6,566 nt of DNA, taken from the NCBI GenBank assembly GCA_015222985.1, contig JADFWI010000345.1, positions 1 to 6,566 on the forward strand. The letters are read 5' to 3'. The notes beneath the pieces were generated by a model, which was given only the letters and a program-made list of their open reading frames with translations, did no database searches and was not told the DNA's origin. This stretch comes from Pseudomonadota bacterium. Lineage in GTDB: Bacteria > Desulfobacterota > Desulfobacteria > Desulfobacterales > C00003060. A program made the translations under genes and the position numbers. The first letter of the stretch is position 1; every line of letters begins with the position of its first letter. Positions 1 to 6,566 of this stretch are shown here, in pieces.

Positions 1-2
1 AG

Positions 3-209
3 GGTGAGGCTGTAGTCGTTTACGCCGATCCCTTGACAACGCAGCAGATGCTGTATCATCGGCTTTCCCGAAGGGTAAACAACTTGGCTGTTTTTCCAGT
101 TTTCTGGATATCACTCGCAGTGAATTCCTCAAAACTGCTCAAAAAGGCAGCAAAGAAAGACTATCATTGCTTTTCAGGACCTTTTGCCATGTTGTTTATG
201 CAACTATAG
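3..209 (+). CDS. Possible 3' end of an upstream gene, function unknown
   Basis: This frame is open from the left edge to a TAG at 207-209, giving about 68 residues, while the other two forward frames close within the first few codons. The translation begins GEAVVVYADPLTTQQ and ends GPFAMLFMQL, with a basic stretch (SSKLLKKAAKKDYH) before the end. I do not recognise the family. It does not resemble the RecC C-terminus as I know it, although recC is the gene most often found just upstream of recB. An open run of this length can arise by chance, so coding status is uncertain. If real, the gene ends about 100 bases before the likely recB start, so the two are not tightly coupled. Confidence 0.35.
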   Translation, partial: GEAVVVYADPLTTQQMLYHRLSRRVNNLAVFPVFWISLAVNSSKLLKKAAKKDYHCFSGPFAMLFMQL

Positions 210-222
210 GGTAGAGTGTCTT

Positions 223-234
223 AGGAGAGTAGGG
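223..234 (+). promoter_or_regulatory. Purine-rich, Shine-Dalgarno-like stretch upstream of recB
   Basis: AGGAG at 223-227 and AGGG at 231-234 are the best ribosome-binding-like bases in front of recB. AGGG lies 10 bases before an in-frame GTG at 245, which is the only reason to consider that GTG as the recB start. Against it, the GTG lies inside a strong hairpin and the residues it would add do not look like RecB. These bases are about 75 bases from the preferred ATG at 308, too far to serve it directly. Confidence 0.3.
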
Positions 235-244
235 CGATCAATAG

Positions 245-261
245 GTGGCCGGATCGGCCAC
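245..261. repeat. Perfect GC-rich hairpin upstream of recB
   Basis: GTGGCCG (245-251) and CGGCCAC (255-261) are perfect reverse complements separated by a three-base loop, GAT. The seven-base-pair stem is almost entirely G-C, so it should fold stably in RNA or as a cruciform arm. The first three bases are the GTG that would be the most upstream recB start codon, so folding would hide that start. There is no following T run, so it is not an ordinary intrinsic terminator. It may be part of an intergenic repeat together with the CCGT-rich stretch after it, or a translational control element. Confidence 0.6.
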
Positions 262-266
262 GTATT

Positions 267-302
267 TGTCCGTGTCCGTCCGCGTGGGTCTGCGGCTGAT
301 TC
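267..302. repeat. CCGTGTCCGT-type short-repeat stretch before recB
   Basis: This GC-rich stretch is built from degenerate six-base units (GTCCGT, GTCCGT, CCGCGT, GGGTCT, GCGGCT). Translated in the recB frame it gives SVSVRVGLRL, which is low in complexity and unlike any RecB N-terminus. Similar runs, seen on the other strand as CCGCAGACCCACGCGGAC-like DNA, occur as dispersed intergenic sequence in some bacteria; that comparison is from memory and unchecked. The stretch is the main reason for placing the recB start after it. Confidence 0.4.
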
Positions 303-307
303 AACAA

Positions 308-3300
308 ATGACAAGGATGAAACGATTCGACATTCTTAACGATCCCCTTGAAGGGACCAACCTGACTGAGGCCAGTGCAGGCACGGGGAAGACCTATGCC
401 ATCTCCGGGCTCTTTCTCAGGCTTGTCTTGGAGAAGAACCTTTCCGTAAACCAGATACTCGTAGTCACCTTTACGGAAGCCGCTACAGAGGAGTTAAAAG
501 AGAGGATTCGCAGCAAACTGCGCGGAGCCCTGGAGGCATTTTCCAGGGGATGGAGTGAAGATGTCTTCCTAAGCAATATGGTGAAAAAATACGGCGAGCC
601 AGGGACCGCACTGAGACGTCTCAGGGAAGCGCTCCGTGGATTCGATCAAGCTGCCATATTTACCATACACGGCTTTTGCAGGAGAATGCTTCACGAGAAC
701 GCTTTTGAGAGCGGCAGTCTATTTGACACGGAACTCGTGACTGACCAGGAGAATCTCAAGAGAGAGGTTGTCGATGATTTCTGGCGCAAGCACTTTTACA
801 ATGCCTCATCTCTTTTTGTTCATTATGCCATCAACGCCAAACTCAGCCCGGATGGCCTTCTATCTCTTCTTGGGAATTCGGTGGCCCAGCCATATCTGAA
901 GATTATCCCTCAGGTTAAAACGAGCCCAGGTTTGACTTCGTCTCCTGATTCTTCCTTGCAGGAAAAGGAGTTTCGTGAATGTTTCAGAGAAGTCCGTGAC
1001 ACCTGGCCATCTTCAAGAGACGAGGTGGAAGATATTCTTGCGACCGATGAAGGTCTTAACAGGAACAAATACAGAAAGGCCAATGTTGCCGGCTGGATTC
1101 AGGCCATGGACGATTATGTGGCGTCAGGCGGAGACAATCCGGCATTATTCAATGGCTTTGAAAAATTTACCTCAAGAGAACTGAAAGGGGCAGTCAAGAA
1201 AAACCATAGTCCTCCGGCTCATGCTTTCTTTGAACTCTGTGAAAACCTGAAAGACAGGCATGAAGAACTCGCAAGGGTTTTTGAGCAGCGTCTCCTCAGA
1301 CTGAAGGCCGAGTTATTTCATTATGTCCAGGATGAGCTTTCCAGGAGAAAAGAAGAAAAAAATATACAGTCATTTGATGACCTATTGTTCAAACTCCACC
1401 GGGCACTGGAGGAAAAGGGTGGGGGAGAGCTTGCAAGGGCCATGAGGATGAAATTCAGGGCCGCCTTGATAGATGAATTTCAGGATACGGATCCGATTCA
1501 GTATGCCATTTTCAAGAAAGTCTTTGACGCCAAAGATAGTATCCTGTTTCTTATTGGCGATCCCAAACAAGCCATATACAGTTTTCGTGGCGCGGATATC
1601 TTTGCCTACATGGACGCAGCGCAAAATGTGGAATCAAGATACACCCTGCTTGAGAACTGGCGGTCCGAACCTGACTTGATAAGCGCGATAAACACTATCT
1701 TTGCCGGTGCAGAGCATGCCTTTGTTTATGAGAAAATTACATTTCAAGGGGCCGTTGCGGCAACGAGGAAAGACCCTGAGCATCTGAGCATAGACGGACA
1801 ATCCGAACCGCCTCTGCAGTTGTGGTTTGTGGATGCAGGAAAAATTACAGGACTCGAAAAGCCGGTTGCCAAGACACAGGCACGGGAGCTGATCTCAACG
1901 GCTGTGGCGGCGGAGATCTCACGACTTCTCAGTCTCGGCAGAAACAACAAGGCGATCTTGGGAAAAAGGCCGCGTTGTGAAGTTATTTTTGAGCGAGCCC
2001 TTAAGGAAGGAGATGTTGCTGTCCTTGTGCGGAGAAACGCTGATGCGCGTCTAATGCAAAGAGCCTTATCTGTGCTTAAGATTCCAAGCGTTCTTTGCAG
2101 CACTGGAAACCTCTTTGATTCCCATGAAGCCGTGGAAGTCGGGAGGGTTCTGGCAGGCATTGCTGAACCGAATCATGAGAAGCTCCTGAAAGCAGCCCTG
2201 GCAACGGATATAATAGGCATAAGAGGAGAGGGTTTGGATGGTCTCATGAGCGATGAAACCGCATGGGATGACTGGCTTGTTAGATTCAGACGGTATCATG
2301 ACGTGTGGGAGGATAACGGTTTTATTCGGATGTTCCGCCATTTGCTCTTAGAAGAAAACATCTTGCCCCGCCTTATGTCGTTTGCTAATGGAGAACGCCG
2401 CAATACTAACTTGCTGCATCTTTCAGAAGTGCTTCATCAGGCATCCATTGAAAACAAGCTGGGCATGGCAGGGCTTGTGAAATGGCTTTCAGAACAAAGG
2501 GATTCAAATGCTGCTGGATCGGAGGAACACCAACTGCGTTTGGAAAGCGATGAGAATGCCGTTAAGCTCGTAACTGTCCACAAGAGCAAGGGTCTTGAAT
2601 ATCCTGTCGTATTTTGTCCCTTTGCATGGGACGGTTCCAGGATCAGGAGCGCAAAAGACCCTTTTACCTTTCATGATGAGACAGACAACATGAAGTTGAC
2701 CCTTGACCTGGGCTCTGCTGGTATGGATGCAAACCGCATGTTTGCTGAAAAGGAACAACTGGCAGAGAACGTGAGGCTGCTCTATGTTGCCCTGACCAGG
2801 GCAAAGAACCGCTGTTATCTCGTCTGGGGTCGTTTCAATGATGCCGAGACCTCTGCCCCGGCCTATCTGCTTCATCAACCAATATTACGGGAAGGAGAAG
2901 ATATTGTAGGCGCTGTTGGAGAAAGATTTTGCAGTTTAAATGATAAAGACGTACTTGAGGATCTAGAGACTATCCAGGCTAAAGCCGGTGGGACCGTCAG
3001 ACTCTCTGAAATGTCGCTGGAAGCAGGCAAAGAGTTTACGTTACCTCAACTTGAGAAGGTAGAACTCACTTGCCGGAAATTTTCCGGAAACATAGATCGG
3101 TCCTGGCGTATCTCGAGTTTTTCATCTCTGATATCCCGGCAGCGGCACGGCGCGGACCTGGCTGATCATGATGCAACAGGCCTGCCTGCCCGGCATCGGT
3201 CCGGCAAGGTGGGCGGCCATGAGCCCTGTGATCAGATGATTCTTGAACGATCGATCATTGAAGAAGAGCCTTCGGGTATTTTTGCCTTTCCCAGGGGGGC

Positions 3301-4018
3301 AAAGGCAGGGACACTAATGCACGACATATTCGAGCACCTGGATTTTGCACAAAGCGATGCCAGTATGATGGAACAAGTAGTGGCAGACAAACTCCAAGTA
3401 TACGGCTTTGAGATCACATGGAAGAAAACGCTCTGCGATATGATCAAAAAAACGCTGTCTCTTCCCCTTGACCGTGGCCGCAAGGATTTTATTTTATCAC
3501 GCATTGAGAACAAAGATCGTCTAAACGAGTTAGAGTTTTATTTTCCGTTGAAATTCGTCTCGCCGAAAAAATTGAAAACAATATTTGCAAAACACGCAGG
3601 CCCTGAACTTGCTGCCGACTTTCCTGAACGTATTGAACGGCTCGCCTTTGCACCTGTCCGGGGGTTCATGAAAGGATTCATGGATATGGTTTTTCAGTTC
3701 GAAGGCCGGTTCTACCTCGTGGACTGGAAATCAAACTTCCTTGGCAGCAGGGTCGAGGATTATGGTCAAGGGGCGCTGGCGGCAGCCATGGAAGAGGGGT
3801 TCTACGTGCTGCAGTACTACATCTACACTCTGGCCCTGGATCAGTACTTGCGGTTGCGCCTTCCCGGCTATTCATACGAGAAGGATTTTGGCGGAGTCTT
3901 CTACGTTTTTCTGAGGGGAGTGGATCCGGACAGGGGGACGGATTTTGGTATTTTAAGGGACAGGCCGCCTGAGGAATTGATAAATGAGTTGTCCAGAAAC
4001 CTGATAGATCATGAATAG
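308..4018 (+). CDS. recB: RecBCD enzyme subunit RecB (helicase-nuclease, exodeoxyribonuclease V beta)
   Basis: RecB is the 3'-5' helicase and the only nuclease of RecBCD; it unwinds and cuts DNA from double-strand ends and helps load RecA. From ATG 308 the protein has 1236 residues (E. coli RecB about 1180). UvrD-type motifs in order: Walker A ASAGTGKT at 22-29, TFTEAA at 54-59, TIHGFC at 119-124, Walker B DEFQDT at 389-394, GDPKQAIYSFRGAD at 417-430, NWRS at 450-453, TVHKSKGLEYPVVF at 756-769 and LLYVALTRAKNR at 824-835. A variable linker (about 940-990) leads to the nuclease domain: H1005 in GTLMHDIFEH, D1126 in GFMKGFMDMVF, D1139 and K1141 in VDWKSN, and LQYYIYTLAL at 1168-1177. These match E. 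coli H956, D1067, D1080 and K1082, so nuclease activity is expected. The frame is open back to GTG 245, but those 21 residues come from a hairpin and repeats; ATG 317 (MKRFD) is equally plausible as the start. Neither ATG has a good ribosome-binding site. The end overlaps recD by 8 bases. Confidence 0.97.
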   Translation: MTRMKRFDILNDPLEGTNLTEASAGTGKTYAISGLFLRLVLEKNLSVNQILVVTFTEAATEELKERIRSKLRGALEAFSRGWSEDVFLSNMVKKYGEPGTALRRLREALRGFDQAAIFTIHGFCRRMLHENAFESGSLFDTELVTDQENLKREVVDDFWRKHFYNASSLFVHYAINAKLSPDGLLSLLGNSVAQPYLKIIPQVKTSPGLTSSPDSSLQEKEFRECFREVRDTWPSSRDEVEDILATDEGLNRNKYRKANVAGWIQAMDDYVASGGDNPALFNGFEKFTSRELKGAVKKNHSPPAHAFFELCENLKDRHEELARVFEQRLLRLKAELFHYVQDELSRRKEEKNIQSFDDLLFKLHRALEEKGGGELARAMRMKFRAALIDEFQDTDPIQYAIFKKVFDAKDSILFLIGDPKQAIYSFRGADIFAYMDAAQNVESRYTLLENWRSEPDLISAINTIFAGAEHAFVYEKITFQGAVAATRKDPEHLSIDGQSEPPLQLWFVDAGKITGLEKPVAKTQARELISTAVAAEISRLLSLGRNNKAILGKRPRCEVIFERALKEGDVAVLVRRNADARLMQRALSVLKIPSVLCSTGNLFDSHEAVEVGRVLAGIAEPNHEKLLKAALATDIIGIRGEGLDGLMSDETAWDDWLVRFRRYHDVWEDNGFIRMFRHLLLEENILPRLMSFANGERRNTNLLHLSEVLHQASIENKLGMAGLVKWLSEQRDSNAAGSEEHQLRLESDENAVKLVTVHKSKGLEYPVVFCPFAWDGSRIRSAKDPFTFHDETDNMKLTLDLGSAGMDANRMFAEKEQLAENVRLLYVALTRAKNRCYLVWGRFNDAETSAPAYLLHQPILREGEDIVGAVGERFCSLNDKDVLEDLETIQAKAGGTVRLSEMSLEAGKEFTLPQLEKVELTCRKFSGNIDRSWRISSFSSLISRQRHGADLADHDATGLPARHRSGKVGGHEPCDQMILERSIIEEEPSGIFAFPRGAKAGTLMHDIFEHLDFAQSDASMMEQVVADKLQVYGFEITWKKTLCDMIKKTLSLPLDRGRKDFILSRIENKDRLNELEFYFPLKFVSPKKLKTIFAKHAGPELAADFPERIERLAFAPVRGFMKGFMDMVFQFEGRFYLVDWKSNFLGSRVEDYGQGALAAAMEEGFYVLQYYIYTLALDQYLRLRLPGYSYEKDFGGVFYVFLRGVDPDRGTDFGILRDRPPEELINELSRNLIDHE

Positions 4019-5954
4019 GAAAGATCAGAGTCGTCTTTACGATAGCGGGATACTTTCTGAACTTGACATGCACTTTGCCAGGTTCATTGCCAGGCTTGAT
4101 GGCACAGGCGCACCGGAGCTGTTCTTTGCAGCGGCCCTCATAAGCAGTTACACCAGACAGGGCCATATCTGCATCGACCTTGAGAGCAAATTGGGACCTG
4201 ATGACTTAAAGACATTGCACTTCGTTTCCGCCGTGGCAGGAGAGAAATTGCCGGATGGAGAAAATGGAGGCGGGGCAGTTGTTCGCCCGGAATTGAGCGA
4301 CTGGCCTGATAAGCTAAGAAGAAGCCCTGTGGTTGGGAAACCGGGAGAATTCAAACCCCTGATTCTGGATGACTGCTCCAGGCTGTACCTGTACCGCTAC
4401 TGGGATTATCAACAAGAGCTGGCGAGCTTAATCAGGGGACGTGTCAGCGCTGATATAGAAGATATTGACGTTACGATCCTTAAGAAAGGCTTGGAGCGGC
4501 TATTTGGCGCAGGGCTGCACCAGAGGGGTTCGAAAACACGCTCTTCGCGTCCTGCGGGCCAGGCCGAAGACATAGACTGGCAGAAGGTTGCTGCCTTTGC
4601 GGCATTGGTGAAAAGATTCTGTATTATTTCCGGGGGACCCGGAACCGGTAAGACCACAACAGTTGCAAAAATCCTCGCACTGGTCTTGGAACAGCCCAAC
4701 TCAAGAAAGCTTCGAATAGCCCTTGCCGCGCCCACGGGAAAGGCTGCTGCCAGATTGCAGGAAGCGATCAAGGGTTCCAAGGAGAAACTCGATTGTCCGG
4801 AAAACATCAAGGAAGAAATGCCAGAGGAGGCTTCAACTATACACAGGCTCCTTGGAAGTATTCCGGATTCTCCCTATTTTCGTCATAACGCGCAAAATAG
4901 GCTGCCTGTTGATGTAGTAGTAGTGGACGAAGCCTCGATGGTGGATTTGGCCTTGATGTCAAAACTCATCCAGGCTCTTCCTTCGAAAGCCCGGCTGATT
5001 CTTCTGGGAGACAAAGACCAACTCGCTTCAGTAGAGCCGGGCGCTGTTCTCGGGGATATATGTGATACAGGTAATGTCCACAGCTTTTCAGGGCGTTTTT
5101 TAAGCGACCTGAAGAAGATCACCGGATATGAGGTCCATACACAGCCCGGCGGCGAAGATGGATCAGGCATTCAGGACTGTATTGTTCAGCTCAAGAAGAG
5201 CTTTCGCTTTGGGCGCGATAGCGGCATAGATGCGGTTAGTCGTGCAGTAAATGCGGGAGATGCCGATCTTGCCGTAACCCTTCTAATGGACCGAAAACAT
5301 GGTGATATCAAGTGGAAAGACCTGCCCCCGCCCGGTGCTTTGCCTTTGGCCATCAAGGATGCGGCCATAAAAGGGTTCAAAGATTACTTAAGGGCCAGTG
5401 ACATCCGGCAGATCTTTCAGTTATTTGATCGATTCCGGATCATGTGTGCACTCCGGAAAGGTCCCTACGGCGTGATTGCCCTGAACTTTCTGGTAGAGCA
5501 AATCCTTAGCGAGGAAGGGCTGATACAACCTGACAGCACGTGGTATCCTGGCCGCCCTCTATTGATTACCAGAAATGATTATAACCTGCGACTATTCAAT
5601 GGTGATGTGGGGATAGTGCTTCCGGATTCCGCAGAAAACAATGATCTTCGCGCCTTTTTCCCGACTGCAGACGGCATTGTGCGCAAATTTAGTCCCCTCA
5701 GACTGCCTGAACACGAGACCGTATATGCCATGACCGTTCACAAAAGCCAGGGCTCGGAGTTTGACAAAGCGCTTCTGCTTTTGCCTGACAGGGACTCACC
5801 GGTATTGACAAGGGAACTCATATATACGGGCATCACTCGCACAAGAGAGAGTGTTGAGATATGGGGCAGTGAGAATGTATTCCGCAGCGCACTCTCCAGA
5901 CGCATCAAACGCACGTCCGGGCTGCGTGATGGGCTGTGGATGGATCAAGAGTAA
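4011..5954 (+). CDS. recD: RecBCD enzyme subunit RecD (5'-3' helicase, exodeoxyribonuclease V alpha)
   Basis: RecD is the fast 5'-3' SF1B motor of RecBCD; in E. coli it also controls RecB nuclease activity and recombination. The protein has 647 residues (E. coli about 608). The N-terminal region (about 1-120), which in the family contacts RecB, is followed by a conserved RLYLYRYWDYQQELA segment at 124-138. Helicase motifs: Walker A GGPGTGKTT at 208-216, APTGKAAARLQ at 240-250, STIHRLLG at 275-282, Walker B VVVVDEAS at 302-309, GDKDQLASVEPGAVLGDI at 333-350, an arginine-bearing LKKSFRFGRDSGI at 394-406, RNDYNLRLFNGDVGIV at 521-536, YAMTVHKSQGSEF at 572-584 and LIYTGITRTRE at 603-613. The lack of a long N-terminal helix-hairpin-helix extension, plus adjacency to recB, argues for RecD1 over RecD2. 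The ATG lies in the last codons of recB (ATGAATAG) with no clear ribosome-binding site, suggesting translation coupled to recB. No truncation or missing motif is seen. The TAA stop falls in the left arm of an inverted repeat. Confidence 0.97.
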   Translation: MNRKDQSRLYDSGILSELDMHFARFIARLDGTGAPELFFAAALISSYTRQGHICIDLESKLGPDDLKTLHFVSAVAGEKLPDGENGGGAVVRPELSDWPDKLRRSPVVGKPGEFKPLILDDCSRLYLYRYWDYQQELASLIRGRVSADIEDIDVTILKKGLERLFGAGLHQRGSKTRSSRPAGQAEDIDWQKVAAFAALVKRFCIISGGPGTGKTTTVAKILALVLEQPNSRKLRIALAAPTGKAAARLQEAIKGSKEKLDCPENIKEEMPEEASTIHRLLGSIPDSPYFRHNAQNRLPVDVVVVDEASMVDLALMSKLIQALPSKARLILLGDKDQLASVEPGAVLGDICDTGNVHSFSGRFLSDLKKITGYEVHTQPGGEDGSGIQDCIVQLKKSFRFGRDSGIDAVSRAVNAGDADLAVTLLMDRKHGDIKWKDLPPPGALPLAIKDAAIKGFKDYLRASDIRQIFQLFDRFRIMCALRKGPYGVIALNFLVEQILSEEGLIQPDSTWYPGRPLLITRNDYNLRLFNGDVGIVLPDSAENNDLRAFFPTADGIVRKFSPLRLPEHETVYAMTVHKSQGSEFDKALLLLPDRDSPVLTRELIYTGITRTRESVEIWGSENVFRSALSRRIKRTSGLRDGLWMDQE

Positions 5955-6061
5955 CTCAAAAACGGGCTGTACGGTTGCCATAAGCACAGGGGGATAAAGG
6001 CTTTCTCTTTGAGGAGATATCAATCCAGAAAAGGCCTTGATCCCAGTGGTTGTTGAGTTAC
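5951..6061. repeat. 111-bp nested inverted-repeat element at the end of recD
   Basis: GTAACTCAAAAAC (5951-5963) and GTTGTTGAGTTAC (6049-6061) are reverse complements at 12 of 13 positions. Nested inside, GGGATAAAGGC (5991-6001) and GCCTTGATCCC (6034-6044) are complementary at 10 of 11, and CAC (5985-5987) can pair with GTG (6046-6048). Both mismatches are A opposite G. The two pairs are concentric, so the segment could fold into one long interrupted stem with a 32-base loop and a 21-base bulge on the left side (5964-5984). The left arm contains the recD stop codon. It could be a small non-autonomous transposable element, a dispersed palindromic repeat, or an mRNA 3'-end stabilising structure. 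No clear target-site duplication is visible, and no gene is seen within it. Confidence 0.6.
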
Positions 6062-6081
6062 GATTGTCAACTTAATTTTTT
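6052..6081 (+). terminator. Weak terminator-like stem with T run after recD
   Basis: GTTGA (6052-6056) and TCAAC (6067-6071) can form a five-base-pair stem around a ten-base loop, followed after TTAA by six T (6076-6081). The stem is short and AT-rich, so it would be weak alone, and its left half is shared with the larger inverted repeat. It is the only T-run candidate for ending the recBD transcript between recD and the next reading frame. Confidence 0.25.
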
Positions 6082-6100
6082 ACCCCGTGCCCCACACCCG

Positions 6101-6143
6101 AAACGAGGTGGAGACAATTCAGAAGGTGGAAGGTCTCTCGTTT
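6101..6143. other. Small stem-loop in the gap between recD and the zinc-ribbon frame
   Basis: AAACGAG (6101-6107) and CTCGTTT (6137-6143) are perfect reverse complements. AGAC (6112-6115) can pair with GTCT (6133-6136) inside them, leaving a short bulge and a 17-base loop. No T run follows, so it is not a standard terminator. It may be chance, or part of an RNA leader or remnant. I see no convincing gene in 5955-6159: the longest forward frame there (6057-6212) gives residues I cannot place. Confidence 0.25.
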
Positions 6144-6159
6144 GATGACTGCATGACTC

Positions 6160-6393
6160 TTGTCCCGGAAATTCGACTGGTCAAGAAAAAAATACTTTGC
6201 AAATACTTGTCCTAAATGTGGGGTGTTGTATGGGGATTTTGTTTTGCATGCTGAACCAGGCGCTCCGTTTTTTCCAACAGATGAGCAAGAAGCAAAAGCC
6301 CTCTATATGAAGGAAATACCATTAGCGAAACCGGTTACAATAAGAGCAATGAAGCAACACAGCACTGTTTTGAGCTATGAACAACTTCTTTAA
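6160..6393 (+). CDS. Short zinc-ribbon protein, probably the 3' remnant of a longer gene
   Basis: The frame has 77 codons from TTG 6160 to a TAA at 6391-6393. It reads YFANTCPKCGVLYGDFVLH near the start, then EPGAPFFPTDEQEAKAL. The CPKCG pair (residues 17-21) and following GDF-LH resemble the C-terminal zinc ribbon of small uncharacterised bacterial proteins that carry an additional CxxCG pair near the N-terminus; this resemblance is from memory. The first pair is missing. A TGA lies two codons upstream of the TTG, no ribosome-binding site precedes it, and the next in-frame ATG is at 6308, beyond the ribbon. A 5'-truncated or frameshifted pseudogene is therefore more likely than an intact gene. 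Its composition looks more AT-rich than recBD. No functional link to RecBCD is evident. Confidence 0.5.
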   Translation: MSRKFDWSRKKYFANTCPKCGVLYGDFVLHAEPGAPFFPTDEQEAKALYMKEIPLAKPVTIRAMKQHSTVLSYEQLL

Positions 6394-6471
6394 ATAGCAA
6401 ACACGGATTATGTAGTCGTAACAGCATATTACGTATGTGCAATATTTGTTGTTCAACAGTAACAGAGTTAT

Positions 6472-6540
6472 GAGCTATGCAGAACGAGCGCATGGACTCT
6501 GACCGGGAAAGCCAGGCCGTTTTTAGCTTTTGCATAGTTC
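6472..6540. repeat. Imperfect inverted repeat in the AT-rich right end
   Basis: GAGCTATGCAGAA (6472-6484) and TTTTGCATAGTTC (6528-6540) are reverse complements at 11 of 13 positions and enclose 43 bases that are richer in GC than the flanks. TGAGCTATG also occurs at 6371-6379, exactly 100 bases before its copy at 6471-6479, inside the end of the zinc-ribbon frame. The rest of 6394-6566 holds no gene I can support; a short imperfect hairpin at 6424-6440 is the only other structure noticed. Confidence 0.35.
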
Positions 6541-6566
6541 TTCATAAAACTCTTTTTTGCCTTTGC

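Noticed and set aside
33..59. Sigma70-like promoter: TTGACA (33-38) and TATCAT (54-59).
   Set aside because: The spacing is only 15 bases, the site lies within a possible upstream reading frame, and it is about 250 bases from recB. Not enough to call.
308..4018. AddA as an alternative identity for the large helicase-nuclease.
   Set aside because: The following gene is a clear RecD, the nuclease core matches RecB's GF-D-VF...VDWKSN pattern, and AddAB systems pair with AddB rather than RecD.
4011..5954. RecD2-type stand-alone helicase.
   Set aside because: The protein is close to RecD1 length, lacks the long N-terminal extension, and overlaps recB.
5796..6023. Minus-strand reading frame of 75 codons across the recD end.
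   Set aside because: Mostly the antisense of the RecD C-terminus and the left part of the inverted-repeat element; no family resemblance.
6057..6212. Forward open frame containing RNEVETIQKVEGLSFDD upstream of the zinc-ribbon frame, considered as its frameshifted 5' part.
   Set aside because: It has no first CxxC pair and I cannot match it to the expected upstream part of such proteins. It overlaps the ribbon frame in a different phase instead of joining it cleanly.
6335..6535. Minus-strand reading frame of 66 codons at the right end.
   Set aside because: No recognisable motifs, low-complexity leucine end, and it overlaps the zinc-ribbon frame and an inverted repeat; most likely chance.
1..6566. 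CRISPR arrays, tRNA or rRNA genes, and toxin-antitoxin or defence genes.
   Set aside because: No regularly spaced repeats, no tRNA- or rRNA-like sequence noticed, and no reading frame other than recB, recD and the zinc-ribbon fragment looks like a real protein.

Overview
The window holds two complete genes that overlap and run on the plus strand: recB (about 308-4018) and recD (4011-5954). They encode the beta and alpha subunits of the RecBCD enzyme (exodeoxyribonuclease V). This bacterial helicase-nuclease processes double-strand DNA ends for homologous recombination and degrades foreign linear DNA. Both subunits look intact. RecB has all its UvrD-type (SF1A) helicase motifs and a C-terminal nuclease core (H...D...D-x-K). 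RecD has all its SF1B helicase motifs and lacks the long N-terminal extension of RecD2. The third subunit gene, recC, cannot be recognised in the window. In many recCBD operons it lies just upstream of recB, and only about 300 bases are visible on that side.

Layout. Bases 1-244 contain an open frame (3-209) that may be the 3' end of an upstream gene of unknown function. Bases 245-302 carry a perfect GC-rich hairpin followed by short CCGTGTCCGT-type repeats; these look like an intergenic element, although recB's reading frame stays open through them. RecB and RecD follow with an 8-bp overlap (ATGAATAG), which suggests translational coupling and co-transcription. Starting at the recD stop codon is a 111-bp element of two nested inverted repeats (5951-6061), followed by a weak terminator-like stem with a run of six T. 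At 6160-6393 lies a short zinc-ribbon reading frame that looks like the 3' remnant of a longer gene. The last 173 bases are AT-rich, with no visible gene but an imperfect inverted repeat.

Organism. RecBCD rather than AddAB, moderate GC content by eye in the two genes, and the divergent RecB and RecD sequences fit a proteobacterial-type bacterium. Desulfobacterota or a related group is plausible, but this is a guess from style and not a demonstrated assignment.

I see no new defence or mobile system here. The coding core is a canonical recBD pair. The unusual parts are the repeat structures immediately before and after it and the broken zinc-ribbon gene downstream.
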